Positions 5,971-14,745 of a DNA stretch of 40,826 nucleotides are shown here, in pieces (position 1 is the first letter of the stretch; the number at the start of each line of letters is the position of its first letter). The translations under genes and the position numbers were made by a program. The stretch comes from Candidatus Auribacterota bacterium (lineage in GTDB: Bacteria > Auribacterota > Tritonobacteria > UBA1439), in NCBI GenBank assembly GCA_026392015.1, contig JAPLCW010000177.1, positions 1 to 40,826 of the forward strand, given 5' to 3'. The notes under the pieces are model-generated. The model was not told the origin of the DNA. It saw nothing but the letters and a program-made list of their open reading frames with translations, and searched no databases.

Positions 5971-8706
5971 ATGAGACTTCCCTCGGCGCGTGTTGCAGTC
6001 TGGATTTTGGGGACCATACTTGTCGTCCTCGCCGCGCTCTCCACAGCCCTCTGGTGTGTTGCGCGCACAGACTGGTTCCTGCGGGAGGCGCGCGCGAAGC
6101 TGGAGGAAGGGCTGGGTCGAAAGATCAGTTTTACATCCTTTTCTCCCTCATTCCTTCCGTCCGTTGGAGTACAGGCAAAAGATTTTATCCTCTATGAGCC
6201 TGACGGAAATACCTCCTGCCTTCAGTCGAAAGAAATACTGGTGCGGATGAAGATCCTTCCCCTCCTCTGGCGATCAGTACGTGTGAGCGCGATATATCTT
6301 GACCAGCCCCGCGTCTCACTGGTTCGCGGCGAGGACGGAAAATGGAATTTTGAGACATTATTCAATAAACAAAAGGCCGCGGGGGCGAGGGGGGAAAACG
6401 CCTCGGGCCGGCCGGGGAAGAAGGGGGGGATGTCTTTTTCCATCTCCTCTCTCCGCGTGAAAGGCGGTTCTGTGAGTGTTTCGGAGCCCTCCCTGAGCAG
6501 CCCGCTGATTGTGAACGATCTGAATGGAGAGGCAGCGCACATTTCCGGAGAAAACCTTCCTTATATTGACGGGAGCGGCAGGCTCGATAACGCTCCTCTC
6601 TCTGATCTGATGAAAGGCGTGAAAGAGCTCAAGGAATTAGATTTGCGGGGAGGAATCGTATCGGGGCCTATATCCATAAAAGGATGGGTGGCGAAGAAGG
6701 TTGCCTTCAAGACTCAGATCGAGGTAAGACAAGTAGGGTTTCATTATAAGAATTTATACCAGACGCCCGAATCGGGTCTGAATCTGCGCCTTCGCATGGA
6801 GGGAGAGGGATCATACCGGGGGAAAACCTGGGATGTAAAAGACCTCAGCGCGGAGCTTTTGGACGGACTGCTCATGGTGAAGGGGTCCGTTACGGCTGCC
6901 GGCAATAATCTCACCACCCGCATCGAGGTGCGTGGAAAGAGGTTCCCGTGGACGGGGCTCGGGACTCTGCGTGTTCCGGGGCTGACGTTGGATGGCACTG
7001 CTGATCTGGACGCTGCGCTGAAAGGGACAAAAGAAGATATGCGCGCGAACATCGCGCTTGACTGTGAACGGAGCAGGCTTGCGTATGGCGCCGTTGTCAA
7101 GAAATCGGAAGGCGTCCCCGCGTCACTGGTAGTGCCCCTCCATTTCGGCGGCGGCGCGGTGCGGTGGGAGAACGCGTCTGTCCGTCTGGCAGATTGCACA
7201 GTGATTTCTCAAGGCTCCTTGAGCATGGGGCAGGATCAGGCACTCAAGGCGCGCATCAGCGGCAGTAAACTCCCGCTCGCGAGCGTGAATCGCATGCTCA
7301 ATCCGGAAATCGCCATCAAAGGAGAGGGCGCACTGGATCTGACCGTGGAGCATCTGCTCGATCAACCTTTCAGCGCAGCCGTGCTTGCGGGCACTGCGAC
7401 GATAACCGGCGGCGAGATGACGCTGGCGCGACTCGCCAACCCCCTCCTGTTTGATGTGACGGGCACCTGCACCCCCGGCAACATTCGCCTGGGATGTAAC
7501 ACCGCACGCCTTGGCTCCAGCCTTGCGGAGGGGTACCTGAGCTTTGACATGAAGCGATGGCCGGTGTTCCAGTGCGACCTGAACTTTCCCGTCATGGATA
7601 TCTCTGATTTCTCCCCTCCCGCGCGCCCCGGAGCAAGAACAGCGGCATTCAATCTCCTCCCGTTTGTGCGCGAGGCGGACGCGGCGATCGCTTCCCCGGA
7701 AGGGGGCGGATTCGCACTCCCGGCGTGTATGAGAAAGCTCGAGGGGGGAGGAAGAGTCACTGTGGGCAAGCTGCGCCTCGGGAAGCTCAGGGCGGAACAG
7801 GGAAAGGGGAATGTTGAGATAAAGAACGGCAGTGCGCGAATGAGCGACATTTCCCTGTCTTTTTATGGGGGAGAGGCGAAAGGGAAGATGGTTGCCGATC
7901 TCAGCGGCAGCGCACAACGCTACAGTCTTGATGGAAATATGACGGGCGTCGATCTCTCGAGCCTACTGGGTGATGTGTATCGCTACTCGGATCTGATCTC
8001 CGGCAAACTCTCTGCGGAACTCGCCGCGGCAGCGGAGGGAAAGGAGTTGATCGGGGTGAAGAAGGATTTTTGCGCCAAGGGACACCTCAGCGTGGCTGAG
8101 GGGAGCCTCCGGTCCTTCGGAGTGATGAGGCAGATCGGCCCTCTCTTCTCGCTCCTCGGACAGGAAGCCAAGTGCAAGGAATTCGTGACATTGGGGGATC
8201 TCCTTAAGAGCGCCCCGGAAGAGACAAAGCTCTCGCGATGCGAGGGGAATTTTGTGCTTCAGGGGGCCAGATGGGGGACAGGTGACATGATTCTTGAAAT
8301 CAGCGAAGGTAACAACCCCATGCGCCTGAAGCTCGATGGGGAAATGGGAGTGGACGGGACTCTCAAATTTTTGGGGCATGCATCGGTCCCCCGGGGGTCC
8401 GCCGCGTACGCCCAGCTCGCGCCATATTTCCCCGACGATAACGGCTGGATAGGAATTCCGTTCCCGATACCGATCGGGGGGACGCTCGGTCAACCGCGCA
8501 TCGACCCTGATGCGGCCCGGAATAGCGTGCTGGACTCGGCGGCGGAGATCGGAAAGTTGCGTCTCCGGAAGGAGATCGAAAAGAAGATCGATCGGTCCCT
8601 GCAATCGCAGCCGAAGACACAGGGAGAAAAGCCCAACCTGAATGATGTCGGTCGTGAACTTTTGAAAGGCGCATCAGGAGAATTACTCAAGAAGATGGCG
8701 CACTAA
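5971..8706 (+). CDS. AsmA family protein
   Basis: A 911-residue envelope protein. One transmembrane helix at about residues 8-30 anchors it in the inner membrane. The following segment (DWFLREARAKLEEGLGRKISF) is the typical AsmA N-terminal module, and the long beta-rich body continues to a C-terminal AsmA-like region (about residues 690-830, with SVAEGSLRSFGVMRQIG). Family members are large periplasmic beta-taco/bridge proteins that help move phospholipid or control outer-membrane assembly; that role is family knowledge. A Shine-Dalgarno-like AAAGGTGA precedes ATG 5971. A lipoprotein gene follows 12 bp downstream, so an operon is likely. It indicates a diderm cell. Confidence 0.88.
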   Translation: MRLPSARVAVWILGTILVVLAALSTALWCVARTDWFLREARAKLEEGLGRKISFTSFSPSFLPSVGVQAKDFILYEPDGNTSCLQSKEILVRMKILPLLWRSVRVSAIYLDQPRVSLVRGEDGKWNFETLFNKQKAAGARGENASGRPGKKGGMSFSISSLRVKGGSVSVSEPSLSSPLIVNDLNGEAAHISGENLPYIDGSGRLDNAPLSDLMKGVKELKELDLRGGIVSGPISIKGWVAKKVAFKTQIEVRQVGFHYKNLYQTPESGLNLRLRMEGEGSYRGKTWDVKDLSAELLDGLLMVKGSVTAAGNNLTTRIEVRGKRFPWTGLGTLRVPGLTLDGTADLDAALKGTKEDMRANIALDCERSRLAYGAVVKKSEGVPASLVVPLHFGGGAVRWENASVRLADCTVISQGSLSMGQDQALKARISGSKLPLASVNRMLNPEIAIKGEGALDLTVEHLLDQPFSAAVLAGTATITGGEMTLARLANPLLFDVTGTCTPGNIRLGCNTARLGSSLAEGYLSFDMKRWPVFQCDLNFPVMDISDFSPPARPGARTAAFNLLPFVREADAAIASPEGGGFALPACMRKLEGGGRVTVGKLRLGKLRAEQGKGNVEIKNGSARMSDISLSFYGGEAKGKMVADLSGSAQRYSLDGNMTGVDLSSLLGDVYRYSDLISGKLSAELAAAAEGKELIGVKKDFCAKGHLSVAEGSLRSFGVMRQIGPLFSLLGQEAKCKEFVTLGDLLKSAPEETKLSRCEGNFVLQGARWGTGDMILEISEGNNPMRLKLDGEMGVDGTLKFLGHASVPRGSAAYAQLAPYFPDDNGWIGIPFPIPIGGTLGQPRIDPDAARNSVLDSAAEIGKLRLRKEIEKKIDRSLQSQPKTQGEKPNLNDVGRELLKGASGELLKKMAH

Positions 8707-8718
8707 CCGATATTCTGC

Positions 8719-10416
8719 ATGATACGCCACCCGTTCCGACGTTTCCTCCCAGGATGCATGCTCGCAATCGCCCTCGCCGCGGCGAGCGGCTGCAGCATCG
8801 GATCAAAGCGGGTTCAGTCGAGCGATTATCCGTTTGATTTTCAGCTCAACTGCCTCTTCGATGACAGGCATGTGCTCATTTTCCTCATCGATGGCTGCAG
8901 GCCTGATCTTCTCCAGGAGATGGCGCGGAAGGGTGAGCTGCCCGCGATTAAAAAATATTTTATTGACCGTGGGGTCACAGCGTCCGGCGCCATCTGTCCC
9001 ATCCCATCGATTACGAACAGCTCGGTGACCGCCACTACCTGCGGCGCATATCCCGGCCGCTGCAACATCCTCGGAGGCAGGTGGTTCGACAGGGAGGGGC
9101 TACGGCGCCTTTCCGTCTTCAGCTTGAGAGATTTTTACGTGACCAATGACTACCTGCGACGCAAGACCATATATGAAATACTGGCCGGAGAGCCTACGGT
9201 TTCGATCGCGAGCCGCTGCAGCAGGGGAAGCATGTACACTATTGCCATGTGGTACAGGCTGGCGGGGTTGATAAATCTATTTCAGGGAAAGTGGGACAAT
9301 ATAGACAGGGTATTCCTTGAAGAATTTGAGGATGTCGCCGATTGCGCGAACAGGGAAGGCGTTTTCCCCCGCCTGCTGTTCGTCCATCTCCCCGCATTCG
9401 ACGAGGCGGCGCATCGGTACGGCGCTTTCTCAAAGGAGGCAAGGGCAACGCTGCGAAAGATCGACAGGGTGATGGGAGGGCTTTTCAAGGGGCTCGAACG
9501 CAACGGCGTTCTTGACCGCCTCTGCATGATGATTATATCGGATCACGGCCATGTCCCCGTCGGGGAAAAGAATCATCTGATATGGGAAGACTATTTTCAG
9601 AGAGAGCTCGGCCTCTCGGCGCTGTTCGGGCACCGGAAGATAGATCATCTGAAGTCCGCAACCCTGCGGGAGAGATACTACAATCGTTATGAAGTCATCA
9701 TGGCGAACAACGGGAGGAACGCCTTCCTCAGTTTCAGACACAATCCTTTTTCAAAGTGGGTCCGTCCCGAAAAGATGGCTCCCTGGTCCACGAGGCCTTC
9801 CTGGGATGAGCTGAGAAATTATCCGACGCCTCGAGGGCGGGTGGACCTGATCGAAATTATGCTGCGGGAGCAAGGGGTGGGATATGTCATAGGGCGCCCC
9901 AGAACAGGGGAGATAGCCTTTTTTACCGCTCGCGGCGAAAGCGTCATAAGGACTAAGGAAATGGGCGGGCGGCGGGGTTATTCCTATGAGGTGGTGCGCG
10001 GAGAGGATCCCCTTGGCTACCGGGAAGCGCAGTCCAGTGCCGCTATGGTGGGAGGAAAATATTATTCATCACGCGAATGGTTGAATGCGACCGCCTCTCT
10101 TGCGAGGCCGGATATCGTGGAACAAATCCCCTCTCTTTTTGAGAGCCCCTGCTGCGGCGATCTTTTCGTTGTTGCACAGGACGGATGGGATTTTGAAAAG
10201 GGGCATGTGAGCGGGCATGGCGGCTTTCTCCGGGATGAGATGTACGTCCCCCTGATCATGGCGGGACCGGGAATAAGAAAGGGGGGGAGTCTGGGGCCGG
10301 CTCGTCTTGTCGATATTGCCCCGACCGTTCTGGATTATCTCGGTTACGGAGATCGTATTCGCGACTATGACATGGATGGGGTTTCATTTTTGAAAGAGAT
10401 AGGGGAGGGGAGATGA
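8719..10416 (+). CDS. Alkaline-phosphatase-superfamily phosphodiesterase lipoprotein
   Basis: A 565-residue lipoprotein. The signal peptide ends in the lipobox AASGC (Cys25). The mature part matches the type I phosphodiesterase/nucleotide pyrophosphatase family: LIDGCRPD (metal Asp58), a nucleophile region ITNSSVTATTCGAYPG at about 99-113, FDEAAHRYG (about 227-235), ISDHGH (Asp275, His276) and a late GHGGF motif. The metal-ligand pattern therefore looks complete, though the exact Ser/Thr nucleophile is not certain. It would hydrolyse a phosphodiester or phosphomonoester outside the cytoplasm; the substrate is unknown. Its TGA overlaps the ATG of the next gene (ATGA at 10413), showing translational coupling. 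Confidence 0.85.
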   Translation: MIRHPFRRFLPGCMLAIALAAASGCSIGSKRVQSSDYPFDFQLNCLFDDRHVLIFLIDGCRPDLLQEMARKGELPAIKKYFIDRGVTASGAICPIPSITNSSVTATTCGAYPGRCNILGGRWFDREGLRRLSVFSLRDFYVTNDYLRRKTIYEILAGEPTVSIASRCSRGSMYTIAMWYRLAGLINLFQGKWDNIDRVFLEEFEDVADCANREGVFPRLLFVHLPAFDEAAHRYGAFSKEARATLRKIDRVMGGLFKGLERNGVLDRLCMMIISDHGHVPVGEKNHLIWEDYFQRELGLSALFGHRKIDHLKSATLRERYYNRYEVIMANNGRNAFLSFRHNPFSKWVRPEKMAPWSTRPSWDELRNYPTPRGRVDLIEIMLREQGVGYVIGRPRTGEIAFFTARGESVIRTKEMGGRRGYSYEVVRGEDPLGYREAQSSAAMVGGKYYSSREWLNATASLARPDIVEQIPSLFESPCCGDLFVVAQDGWDFEKGHVSGHGGFLRDEMYVPLIMAGPGIRKGGSLGPARLVDIAPTVLDYLGYGDRIRDYDMDGVSFLKEIGEGR

Positions 10417-11306
10417 AATCGCGGCCATGCCTGAGAAGACGCGGGATTCTGGTCTGCTCCATGGCCTTGTGGGTCACCGGATGCGGGACGCTTGTTCCCG
10501 GCCCGCGCTACATGGTCAATGTCGACGATTTCTCCTTTACGCATGACGGGGGAGCCGTCGCGTATCTGGAGGACCGATACCGTTACTATCCCTTGCTGCT
10601 CTTATATAATGAGAAGCATTACCTGTATCTGTATGACCGTGAAAGCGGCAGGCACCGCCGGATTGCCCAAACAGACGCCTTTTCGGTTTCGCCGCACAAC
10701 TCTCTGATCCTCTATGCCCCTCCGTGGGAGAGGCATTTCAGGCATTCAGGCAGTGAACCGGATTTTTATCTTGCAGATTATGCGCGCGGCACAAGGAAGG
10801 AATTCTTCATGCCCTCCGGTTTCGCGGGGGATTATCTCTCGTACGGATTTGCCCATGTCGCGTGGGAAAAAGAAGGGACGCTCACGGCATACGTTGTGTT
10901 CAGGTATTGCCCCGGACATCATCCCACGCACTGGAAGAAGCAGGGAGACGATCCAATCCCCTGGCATACGAAGTTATGGAGAGTCAGGATAGATCCCGCC
11001 CGAGGGGGACGGGAGGTCGCCGAGGCGCGCGAATGGCAGTTTGAAAAGCTCCCGCGGATACCCGCCAGGGCTGTGCATGATGCGAAGTACCTCTCTCCAG
11101 ACGGGACAATGGAGCTTCTCTTCTCCAAGTACAACGGCTATCTGACGTTCAATACCTCTCTCGAGGTGCGCCGTGTCGGTGATGGCGGGACGGAGCGCCT
11201 TGTAGTGGAGAACAGAATAATTAACCTTGCGCAGGCGTGCAAGTACGCTCTCTACTACATCGCCGGCATGCCGTGTGTCGGCCTGCAGCGCCTCGGAATC
11301 TTGTAG
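10413..11306 (+). CDS. Putative lipoprotein of unknown function, coupled to the phosphodiesterase
   Basis: A 297-residue protein with a lipoprotein signal peptide (MKSRPCLRRRGILVCSMALW, lipobox VTGC). The mature part has short aromatic beta-strand repeats such as DDFSFTHDGGAVAYL, YLYLYDRESG and SVSPHNSLILYAP, which resemble blades of a TolB/WD40-like propeller; this is a structural guess. The start codon overlaps the preceding stop, so it probably works with the phosphodiesterase lipoprotein. I do not recognise a named family. Confidence 0.7.
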   Translation: MKSRPCLRRRGILVCSMALWVTGCGTLVPGPRYMVNVDDFSFTHDGGAVAYLEDRYRYYPLLLLYNEKHYLYLYDRESGRHRRIAQTDAFSVSPHNSLILYAPPWERHFRHSGSEPDFYLADYARGTRKEFFMPSGFAGDYLSYGFAHVAWEKEGTLTAYVVFRYCPGHHPTHWKKQGDDPIPWHTKLWRVRIDPARGGREVAEAREWQFEKLPRIPARAVHDAKYLSPDGTMELLFSKYNGYLTFNTSLEVRRVGDGGTERLVVENRIINLAQACKYALYYIAGMPCVGLQRLGIL

Positions 11307-11365
11307 CCAGACTTATTCATCAACTCGGGATCTGACTGATCTCACTACATGATTACCCATTGTAG

Positions 11366-11477
11366 TGTAGGGGCTTGATCCTTCGGCAAGGTCCCTTCGA
11401 CTTCGCTCAGGGTCTTCGACAGGACAAGTTTTATCAAGCCCGTTTTAAAACCGGGTTCGATAAATCGAACCCCTACA
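11366..11477. repeat. TAGGGGCTTGAT...CCCCTACA nested palindrome
   Basis: The outer arms TGTAGGGG / CCCCTACA enclose two inner stems (GGCTTGAT/ATCAAGCC and GGGTTCGAT/ATCGAACCC) and a CTTCGACTTCGCTCAGG stem. A shorter relative lies at 14378-14424. Confidence 0.7.
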
Positions 11478-11494
11478 ACAAGGAGATGAATAAT

Positions 11495-11674
11495 GTAATG
11501 GATCACTTATGGGTGGCATCCATTTCACTTGTCATCCCGGCACTTCGACTGCGCTCAGTGTAAACTCGAGCGGGGATCAGTATGAAACCTGGATTCCTGC
11601 TGGAGTTTACCCTTGTGAAAACGGGGGCAGGAATGACATATTCAGCAATGGACCACCCATAAGTGACCCATTAC
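11495..11674. mobile_element. 180-bp mini-element (GTAATGGGTCA family) with 8-bp target duplication
   Basis: The terminal inverted repeats are GTAATGGATCACTTATGGGT at the left and GTAATGGGTCACTTATGGGT (reverse complement) at the right. It is flanked by a perfect direct repeat TGAATAAT (11487-11494 and 11675-11682). The interior differs from the copy at 5735: one hairpin is replaced or interrupted by CTTCGACTGCGCTCAG sequence, which also occurs in the element just upstream. Confidence 0.85.
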
Positions 11675-11744
11675 TGAATAATCCAGATTAACCTGGATTT
11701 TTCATCAGAAGCATAAAAGAGCAATTATAATGGATTAAAGTATG

Positions 11745-11812
11745 AAACCGCGGATTTCGCGGATTGAACGGATTACACATAATAATCCGCGCAATCTGCG
11801 AAATCCGCAGTT
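11745..11812. repeat. CCGCGGATT palindromic repeat
   Basis: AAACCGCGGATTTCGCGGAT at the left pairs with AATCTGCGAAATCCGCAGTT at the right. One of five recognisable copies in the window. Confidence 0.8.
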
Positions 11813-11970
11813 ACTAATGGGAGCATGTTATATTTTATATCGCGCAAGAAGGTCATTGCGAGCGTAGCGAAGCAATCTATTGATTCCCAATTAGTTGGGA
11901 TTGCTTCGTCGTCCCGCTGTGGCGGGACTCCTCGCAATGACATGTCAAATATTTAATGCTCCCCGTAATA
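11811..11970. repeat. CATTGCGAG element inside a separate outer palindrome
   Basis: The core GTCATTGCGAG...CTCGCAATGAC spans 11852-11941. Outer sequences TTACTAATGGGAGCAT (left) and ATGCTCCCCGTAA (right) also pair. The core recurs at 15832 and 21599 within different outer palindromes. Confidence 0.75.
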
Positions 11971-12047
11971 GAACATCAAAAGTTGGTGAATAGAGCATGC
12001 GAGCGTTGATTATGCATGCATGGAGTGGGGACAGGTTCCTGAGCAAA

Positions 12048-13139
12048 CTACAGCGGTTTCCCTTCGTTCTCACAGGGAGAACTGCCGGTGATATCCTCCG
12101 CGACTTTGCACGTGATGTAGTCATACATCGTGCCGTGTGAATGGCGTACCCTTAGGCAATCGGCAATCCCCGCATAGCGCCCGCCGAGAAGCCCCTCGCC
12201 GAGAAGGCAGGCGCCCTCGGCGGCCTCTTTCGCAATCCGCGCTTCCCTTGCCACATTCCTCACCGTCGCAAAGCGCGAAAGCCGTCCGGTAAGCTCCTGA
12301 CAAATGGCACTGATGCGCGTGAGCCTGCCGGAAAGGAGAATCTCCCGGGCGTCGGGCATGGAAACCATCATCTGCGCAATATCCTTTACGATTCCCTCAA
12401 TGAGCATGGACCAGCTATCGGCGTAACGTTCGGGATCCGCTGCGAGCAACTCCGGCGTGAGTTCGCTGTCGCCGCCCGCGTCCCTGGCACCTCCGGTGAA
12501 GAGCACGCTTTGGGGCTTTTTCCCGAACCGGATCGCAAGCTCTGCATCCATCCCTCCGGGGCAGAGGAATCCCGGTCCCCCCTCGGTCCCCCCGATGCCG
12601 TCCACGATTTGCCCATGGCGGATCCCCAGGACCGCGGTAAATCCGTAACCGACCTCGAGGAGGATGAAAGAGGTATCTGCAAAAGGGACGGAGAGTCGCT
12701 CCGCCTGGTCTCGGATCGCAAGGGCGGCGCAGCATACCTTGTCTGCGGTACCCATGTCAATCTTGTTGGCCTTGCGGTATGCGGGAACGGTGGGGAGGTG
12801 GATAACGCCCGGCGTCATCCAGACGGGGAGCTTTTCATCTTTCATGAGGCGGAAGACACGCTTTATTCCTTCGTTTACGGAAACATCCCCGTAGTCTACG
12901 GGGAGCATGAGATTGAGATCCTCTTCTTCCGCATCGGATATTTTTATGAGTGGAAGGCCATAGCCTGAGGGGCCGATGACGATGTCGAGCGGCATCTCAC
13001 GCATCACCGTGTCGAGGATAATCTCCGGATGCGCGGCGACGTCCGGCGACGGAATGGAGTAGTCGAGGATGGTCTCATCGCCTTCCTTCCCGAAAAAATC
13101 GAAGCTCTTGGTGCCGGGATCTATTCCTATTATCTTCAT
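12048..13139 (-). CDS. DUF1464 family protein (ASKHA fold, predicted butyrate-kinase-like)
   Basis: A 363-residue protein with the N-terminal phosphate-1 motif MKIIGIDPGTKSFDFFG of the acetate/sugar kinase-Hsp70-actin (ASKHA) superfamily, plus glycine-rich nucleotide loops (GGTEGGPGFLCPGG and LFTGGARDAGG). The whole matches the DUF1464/COG2441 group, described as predicted butyrate kinase and found widely in archaea. The phosphoryl acceptor is not known. I place the start at ATG 13139, not the TTG two codons upstream, because it overlaps the radical-SAM stop as ATGA, showing coupling. The co-translated radical-SAM partner suggests a shared small-molecule pathway (inference). Confidence 0.82.
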   Translation of the reverse strand: MKIIGIDPGTKSFDFFGKEGDETILDYSIPSPDVAAHPEIILDTVMREMPLDIVIGPSGYGLPLIKISDAEEEDLNLMLPVDYGDVSVNEGIKRVFRLMKDEKLPVWMTPGVIHLPTVPAYRKANKIDMGTADKVCCAALAIRDQAERLSVPFADTSFILLEVGYGFTAVLGIRHGQIVDGIGGTEGGPGFLCPGGMDAELAIRFGKKPQSVLFTGGARDAGGDSELTPELLAADPERYADSWSMLIEGIVKDIAQMMVSMPDAREILLSGRLTRISAICQELTGRLSRFATVRNVAREARIAKEAAEGACLLGEGLLGGRYAGIADCLRVRHSHGTMYDYITCKVAEDITGSSPCENEGKPL

Positions 13140-14224
13140 ACGCAAATAGTTGGAAAGTTATCCACACCCGTAGCCGAGACTTGAGTTGCGGCTACGGAGA
13201 GTGTTTTGTGATACAGCGGACAGGCTGAATCCGGCCCGTGCCAGTCTTTGGTGAGCCGGAATGCGCGGGCGCGGCACCCGCCGCACTCGGCAACATGCGC
13301 ACAGTTCTTACAATACCCATTCCGGGCGCGGTGGTCCATCAGGCGCCTCAGGCGCGTGGAACGCAGCATCTTTTCCCACACCCTGGTGAGGCTCTCCCCG
13401 TTCAGGTTCCCCATGACGAGGGGGGCGAAGCTGCATGGCCAGACATCTCCGTCCGGTGTGATGAACAGATACTTCCCCAATATGCAGCCCGGCGCATCAT
13501 AGATGGTGATCGAACTCCCTCCGGGGTCGGGAGAGTAGGGGACCCCCCACTCACGCACTGAGACGGTAAAAAAAGGTTCATCGAAAAAGAAGCGCACCCC
13601 GGTCTCGGCGGAAGCGCGGACGCTCTCCTCGATCGCCTGGCGGTATTCTAAAGGAGAGAGGAGTTGGTCCGTGTAGCGCTCACACGGCTTGAGCCCGAGG
13701 ATGTTGATCCGCCGCGCCCCGATCTTGCGTGCGAGGAGGAAGAGTTCCGGGATTTGCGTCAGGTTATATCTCGAGAGCGTGAAGTTTATCGCATCGAGAA
13801 TCCCTGCACCGGCGCAGAGGGAGGCGGCCTTTGTGACTGTAGATAGTTCCGCCCCTCTGCGCACGCGCTCGAATGTTGCCGGATCGGGGCTATCGATGCT
13901 CACCATGATGCGGATCCCCATACTCGCAAACCAGCCGATGGCGCTCTTCGTGAGCAGGGTTCCGTTGGAGATGATGAAAATGTTCAGCCCTAATTCATGT
14001 GCATAGCGGAGTAGGGAGAAGAAGTCCTGGCGCATGAGCGGCTCACCCCCCTCGATGATGAGCCAGCCCGGTTTGAGTCCCTTGATCTCCATGAGCAGGG
14101 AGACGGCGCGATCGGTGGACAGTTCGCTGTCTTTCATCCCGCGGCAGTGGACACACCGGAGATTGCATTTATGGGTAATAGCCCAGTCGACATAGTAAGG
14201 GAACGCAGTCTGAGGGGATTTCAT
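13136..14224 (-). CDS. Radical SAM/SPASM domain protein
   Basis: A 362-residue iron-sulfur enzyme. The radical-SAM cluster motif CNLRCVHC (CX3CX2C) is near residue 21, followed by the EGGEPLM SAM-binding segment. The C-terminal SPASM-type cysteines are visible: APGC, VWPCSF, then YCKNCAHVAECGGCRA, enough for auxiliary 4Fe-4S clusters. Such proteins modify peptides, heme or small cofactors. The start at ATG 14224 gives MKSPQTAFPYYVDWAITHKC; the longer open frame upstream is non-coding. The stop overlaps the start of the DUF1464 gene. No precursor peptide gene was found next to it, so a RiPP role is not supported. Confidence 0.88.
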   Translation of the reverse strand: MKSPQTAFPYYVDWAITHKCNLRCVHCRGMKDSELSTDRAVSLLMEIKGLKPGWLIIEGGEPLMRQDFFSLLRYAHELGLNIFIISNGTLLTKSAIGWFASMGIRIMVSIDSPDPATFERVRRGAELSTVTKAASLCAGAGILDAINFTLSRYNLTQIPELFLLARKIGARRINILGLKPCERYTDQLLSPLEYRQAIEESVRASAETGVRFFFDEPFFTVSVREWGVPYSPDPGGSSITIYDAPGCILGKYLFITPDGDVWPCSFAPLVMGNLNGESLTRVWEKMLRSTRLRRLMDHRARNGYCKNCAHVAECGGCRARAFRLTKDWHGPDSACPLYHKTLSVAATQVSATGVDNFPTICV

Positions 14225-14377
14225 CAGCCAAAGTTTAACAAACCTACAGGGGAAGCGGCACTTATTTGTCGTCCCTACAGCCGGGCCCCCCGGGTAGACT
14301 TCGCAGGAAAAGAGTGAAGCTGTCCGGCCCAAAAGGAGAACGTGTATGCAACGGATCCGTCCTGGGAGCATTGAGGT

Positions 14378-14424
14378 ATAGGGGGCGATTTATCGAACCC
14401 GGGCGTGATACATCACGCCCCTAC
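14378..14424. repeat. Short TAGGGG...CCCCTA palindrome
   Basis: TAGGGGGCGATTTATCGAAC followed by GGGCGTGATACATCACGCCC and CTACA. It is related to the longer copy at 11366-11477. Confidence 0.65.
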
Positions 14425-14520
14425 AGCATAGAAAAACCATCTCTTCAGTCGAATTGCCCCCTGCCCCTGTTGCGATACAGGAGATTACCCAAAATTTGGA
14501 AAAAGAAGAGATTATATATT

Positions 14521-14629
14521 TCACCGCGGAGACGCGGAGGCCGCAGAGATGATAGATCCTGCAGAGAGCCAGACTATTATGAATTATTCTTTGCGATCGC
14601 TCTTTGCGTACTCTGCGTCTCTGCGGTGA
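14521..14629. repeat. CACCGCGGAGACGC palindromic repeat
   Basis: The left arm TCACCGCGGAGACGCGGAG pairs with the right arm CTCTGCGTCTCTGCGGTGA. Single copy in this window. Confidence 0.7.
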
Positions 14630-14696
14630 GCGATTAAGCTTTTTAGAAAAAAGGGGAAAGTCCCGCTGCGATACCCTCACGGGGATGAATGCATTG

Positions 14697-14705
14697 TGCT
14701 ACAAT
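14697..14705 (+). promoter_or_regulatory. Possible extended -10 promoter (TGCTACAAT)
   Basis: TGC followed by TACAAT in the context TTGTGCTACAATATATTATT, about 40 bp before ATG 14746. The context is very similar to that upstream of 21945 (CTGTGCTATAATATAATTAA). No -35 box is evident. Confidence 0.5.
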
Positions 14706-14745
14706 ATATTATTATTTTTGAACCACGTAGAAACGGTATATCTAT

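Larger units (their letters stand above)
11307..12047. other. 741-bp intergenic block made of four consecutive palindromic elements
   Basis: The convergent gap between the lipoprotein and the DUF1464 gene holds, in order, a TAGGGGCTTGAT element (11366-11477), a mini-element with target duplication (11495-11674), a CCGCGGATT palindrome (11745-11812) and a CATTGCGAG element (11811-11970). No gene is seen; the short ORFs here are repeat translations. Confidence 0.8.
14225..14745. other. 521-bp divergent intergenic region with repeats
   Basis: It lies between the divergent radical-SAM and DUF4105-like genes. It contains a short TAGGGG palindrome (14378-14424), a CACCGCGGAGACGC palindrome (14521-14629) and a possible promoter near 14697. 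No gene is seen. Confidence 0.7.

Noticed and set aside
11375..11691. Small ORFs in the 11.4-11.7 kb repeat block
   Set aside because: They lie entirely in palindromic elements and read through their hairpins.
13136..14371. Longer radical-SAM start at 14371
   Set aside because: The extra 49 codons have no homologous look and no supporting ribosome site; ATG 14224 begins at the family-typical position.
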